Shown here one piece after another: positions 7,738 through 8,830 of a stretch of 8,830 nucleotides of DNA; position 1 is the stretch's first letter; each line of letters opens with the position of its first letter. Both the position numbers and the translations under genes were made by a program. The notes under the pieces are model-generated. The model searched no databases and had not been told where the DNA came from. It saw nothing but the letters and a program-made list of their open reading frames with translations. Source of the DNA: an uncultured Prevotella sp. (GTDB lineage Bacteria > Bacteroidota > Bacteroidia > Bacteroidales > Bacteroidaceae); the NCBI GenBank assembly GCA_900319895.1, contig ONQK01000097.1, forward strand, positions 1-8,830, given 5' to 3'.

Positions 7738-7766
7738 AAAAATGCGCTCGTGAAGAGCGCATTTTT
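7738..7766 (+). terminator. Intrinsic terminator after proS
   Basis: A perfect 12-bp stem (7738-7749 with 7755-7766, AAAAATGCGCTC/GAGCGCATTTTT) encloses the 5-base loop GTGAA. The GC-rich core ends in a T-tract. The A-run on the left arm and the seven T at 7731-7737 mean it could also stop transcription from the other side. Confidence 0.85.
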
Positions 7767-8140
7767 AATGCTTATACATAAACTTACTGTTTCGACACAT
7801 GCTACCATACCATACCACTCCTCTCCATCTTGTTATAAAGTGTTTTGGATTGTCAATGTTGTTTGAAATTTGTGGGAGACATCTGTATGGCATCAGATTA
7901 GCATAAATGACAATAAATAGTGGCTTTGAACCCCTCTTCAACACTTGTTCGCATGGAAATATGGAATTTTGGTGAATTTTAGTGAGAACTTGAGTTGTTT
8001 TACCCTTGATTGGCGGTGTTTTGGAATGGTAAATGCCGTAATGTCCTCAGAATTTTTCTGTAGATTTTCACCATCATTGAAATGATTTTCCATGACATTA
8101 AACATTTTTTTTGAAAAACAAGATGATTTTTAAAAAAAAT
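7767..8140. other. AT-rich intergenic stretch without a recognised gene
   Basis: I find no convincing reading frame, RNA gene or insertion sequence here. Small structures only: a short near-tandem run of ACCAT units near 7803-7817, and a 6-bp palindrome ATCATT-GA-AATGAT (8073-8086). It separates the proS terminator from the promoter of the structured RNA. Confidence 0.5.
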
Positions 8141-8143
8141 GTA

Positions 8144-8151
8144 TACCTTTG
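8144..8151 (+). promoter_or_regulatory. Bacteroidetes -7 box for the structured RNA
   Basis: TACCTTTG matches TAnnTTTG. The expected start, about 4 bases downstream (near 8155), coincides with the first base of the helices that close the predicted RNA, which supports it. A -33 TTG is not visible at normal spacing. Confidence 0.6.
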
Positions 8152-8154
8152 CAA

Positions 8155-8515
8155 CAGGCTTAGCCTGCTTATTCAATGGTGGGCGGGTCATTACATCGTT
8201 GGACAATGCTGAAATGGATTGCGGCAAGGGTACAATTTTGTGCTTGGCCGCAAGAAATGAAGTGTTAATGGACGTTTTCTAACGTTATCTTCTACGCTCA
8301 AACTTCACAAACTTGACACTAAGGAAGATACCGCAACGAAGCGTCCGCGCTGGGTGTATTATATCACCGTATGCATGAAGCTCGAAAGAGTTTGTGCATG
8401 TGTGTTCATGTAATATGCGATGGCGTGGGCAGGCTAAGTTGCTAATCTTTTAGTAGGGCAATGTGAAGGCCTGAGCGTGGGATTGGCAATGGAAATTTAC
8501 TCCCACGTCTTTTTT
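8155..8515 (+). ncRNA. Structured non-coding RNA, about 360 nt (possibly Bacteroidales-1 family)
   Basis: There is no plus-strand reading frame of useful length, but many helices are visible. Two long-range stems close the molecule: 8155-8160 with 8468-8473, and 8161-8168 with 8429-8436. A third long-range stem pairs 8190-8196 with 8408-8414. Inside are hairpins 8219-8253 (TTGCGGC/GCCGCAA), 8340-8351 (AGCG-TCCG-CGCT), 8353-8368 (GGTG/CACC) and 8371-8399 (6 bp capped by GAAA, plus an outer 5 bp), and a helix 8261-8268/8313-8320. A further match, 8286-8292 with 8324-8330, would make a pseudoknot. A -7 box precedes it and an intrinsic terminator follows. I recall that the Bacteroidales-1 RNA is defined by just such a promoter and terminator, but I cannot confirm the match. 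I see no tRNA-like domain (tmRNA) and no RNase P core motifs. Confidence 0.6.
8475..8515 (+). terminator. Intrinsic terminator of the structured RNA
   Basis: GCGTGGGA (8475-8482) pairs with TCCCACGT (8501-8508), 8 bp with one G-U, around an 18-base loop. Six T (8510-8515) follow after one C. It lies one base after the outer closing helix of the RNA ends. Confidence 0.75.
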
Positions 8516-8546
8516 GTTCCACCTATTTTTATTGTTAATATCCTTG
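8514..8546 (+). promoter_or_regulatory. Likely promoter of the small acidic protein gene
   Basis: TATCCTTG (8539-8546) matches TAnnTTTG with one mismatch, and TTG (8514-8516) lies 22 bases upstream, slightly more than the usual spacing. The predicted start near 8550 leaves a leader of about 30 bases. The TTG is the tail of the preceding terminator's T-tract. Confidence 0.45.
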
Positions 8547-8580
8547 TCAGGGGAGTATGAGGGCATAAAACATTATTAGT

Positions 8581-8796
8581 ATGAAAGAAAAAAAAGTGTA
8601 CATGCGTTCTGTTTGCGAACTTTATCGCATTGAACCCTTCACCGTTTTTTTAGCAGGCTCTCCGGCTGGCGGTGATGCCGGAAGTGTTGGCAATAGCGGT
8701 TCTGATGAGATGGAGTCGAAAGAATTTGACTTTGATGAATCTGACAATGGTTTTCCTTCATTTACCAACGATTTCAGCGATGAGGGGGATTGTTGA
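8581..8796 (+). CDS. Small acidic protein of unknown function (71 aa)
   Basis: I do not recognise a named family. The first 25 residues are basic to hydrophobic (MKEKKVYMRSVCELYRIEPF, then TVFLAG). A Gly/Ser/Ala-rich stretch follows (about 25-41), and then a strongly acidic tail rich in Asp, Glu and Phe (about 42-71, including KEFDFDE and FPSFTNDFSDEG) ending in Cys. There is no signal peptide, lipobox or membrane helix. Short proteins starting MKK-x-Y and carrying LAGS before an acidic Gly-rich tail are, as I recall, common and uncharacterised in Prevotella and relatives. LAGSPAGG only loosely resembles a double-glycine leader end, so a secreted or modified peptide is a guess. A promoter-like sequence and 30-base leader precede it, and the frame is intact. 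The codon pattern and position argue for a real gene. Confidence 0.65.
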   Translation: MKEKKVYMRSVCELYRIEPFTVFLAGSPAGGDAGSVGNSGSDEMESKEFDFDESDNGFPSFTNDFSDEGDC

Positions 8797-8801
8797 ACCC
8801 T

Positions 8802-8828
8802 CTTTGATGTTGCTTTTTAAAGAGTTTT
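8802..8828 (+). terminator. Weak possible terminator after the small protein gene
   Basis: CTCTTT and AAAGAG can form a 6-bp AU-rich stem around a loop of about 13 bases, followed by TTTT at the window edge. It is weak, and the window ends too soon to judge the tail. Confidence 0.25.
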
Positions 8829-8830
8829 GC

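Noticed and set aside
8000..8227. A 75-residue minus-strand reading frame
   Set aside because: It lies across the promoter and first helix of the structured RNA, has no recognisable domain, and its composition (Lys/Ile/Phe from AT-rich DNA) looks accidental.
8155..8473. Retron msr/msd, suggested by the complementary ends
   Set aside because: No reverse transcriptase is encoded in the window, and the next gene is a 71-residue acidic protein. The complementary ends are explained by a closed structured RNA with its own terminator.
8155..8515. tmRNA or RNase P RNA
   Set aside because: I see no T-arm-like tRNA domain or tag-peptide frame for tmRNA, and no GAGGAAAGTCC-type core motif for RNase P on the plus strand.

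Overview
The window looks like a chromosomal segment of a Bacteroidales bacterium, most likely Prevotella-like. The clues are the Bacteroidetes-type promoter box (TAnnTTTG) upstream of several genes, the lack of Shine-Dalgarno sites, the absence of encoded CCA on the tRNAs, an archaeal/eukaryal-type prolyl-tRNA synthetase, and a very large TPR/tandem-kinase protein of a kind I associate with Bacteroides and Prevotella. I see no mobile element, CRISPR array or clear sign of transfer.

Layout, left to right. Positions 12-318 (minus strand) hold tRNA-Thr(CGT) and tRNA-Gly(CCC), with a promoter at the right end and an intrinsic terminator at the left end. Positions 382-6021 (minus strand) hold four tightly packed genes. 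In transcription order they are a voltage-gated K+ channel-like protein, a 1160-residue membrane protein with TPR-like repeats and two histidine-kinase-like modules, a response regulator with a C-terminal LuxR-like helix-turn-helix, and a five-helix membrane protein resembling a shortened AbgT transporter. Gaps are 15 to about 40 bases, so the four may be one operon, although the kinase may also have its own promoter.

Positions 6022-6178 are a divergent promoter region. proS (plus strand, 6179-7660) follows and ends at a perfect 12-bp terminator hairpin (7738-7766). Then come about 375 bases in which I find no gene.

The right end is the least explained part. A Bacteroidetes promoter box at 8144-8151 is followed by about 320 bases that do not code. 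They contain at least seven mutually compatible helices, including two long-range ones that close the molecule, and end at an intrinsic terminator (8475-8515). This looks like an independently transcribed structured RNA; from its promoter/terminator layout it may belong to the family called Bacteroidales-1, but I cannot verify that. It is followed by a small gene for a 71-residue acidic protein with its own promoter-like sequence.

Functionally, the minus-strand cluster reads as an envelope-sensing two-component system. In the big kinase the first module keeps a complete ATP-binding site but has Ile where the phospho-accepting His should be. The second module keeps the His but has lost the ATP-binding motifs. 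The two halves therefore look complementary within one chain. The output is presumably the adjacent response regulator; the roles of the channel and the AbgT-like protein are unknown.
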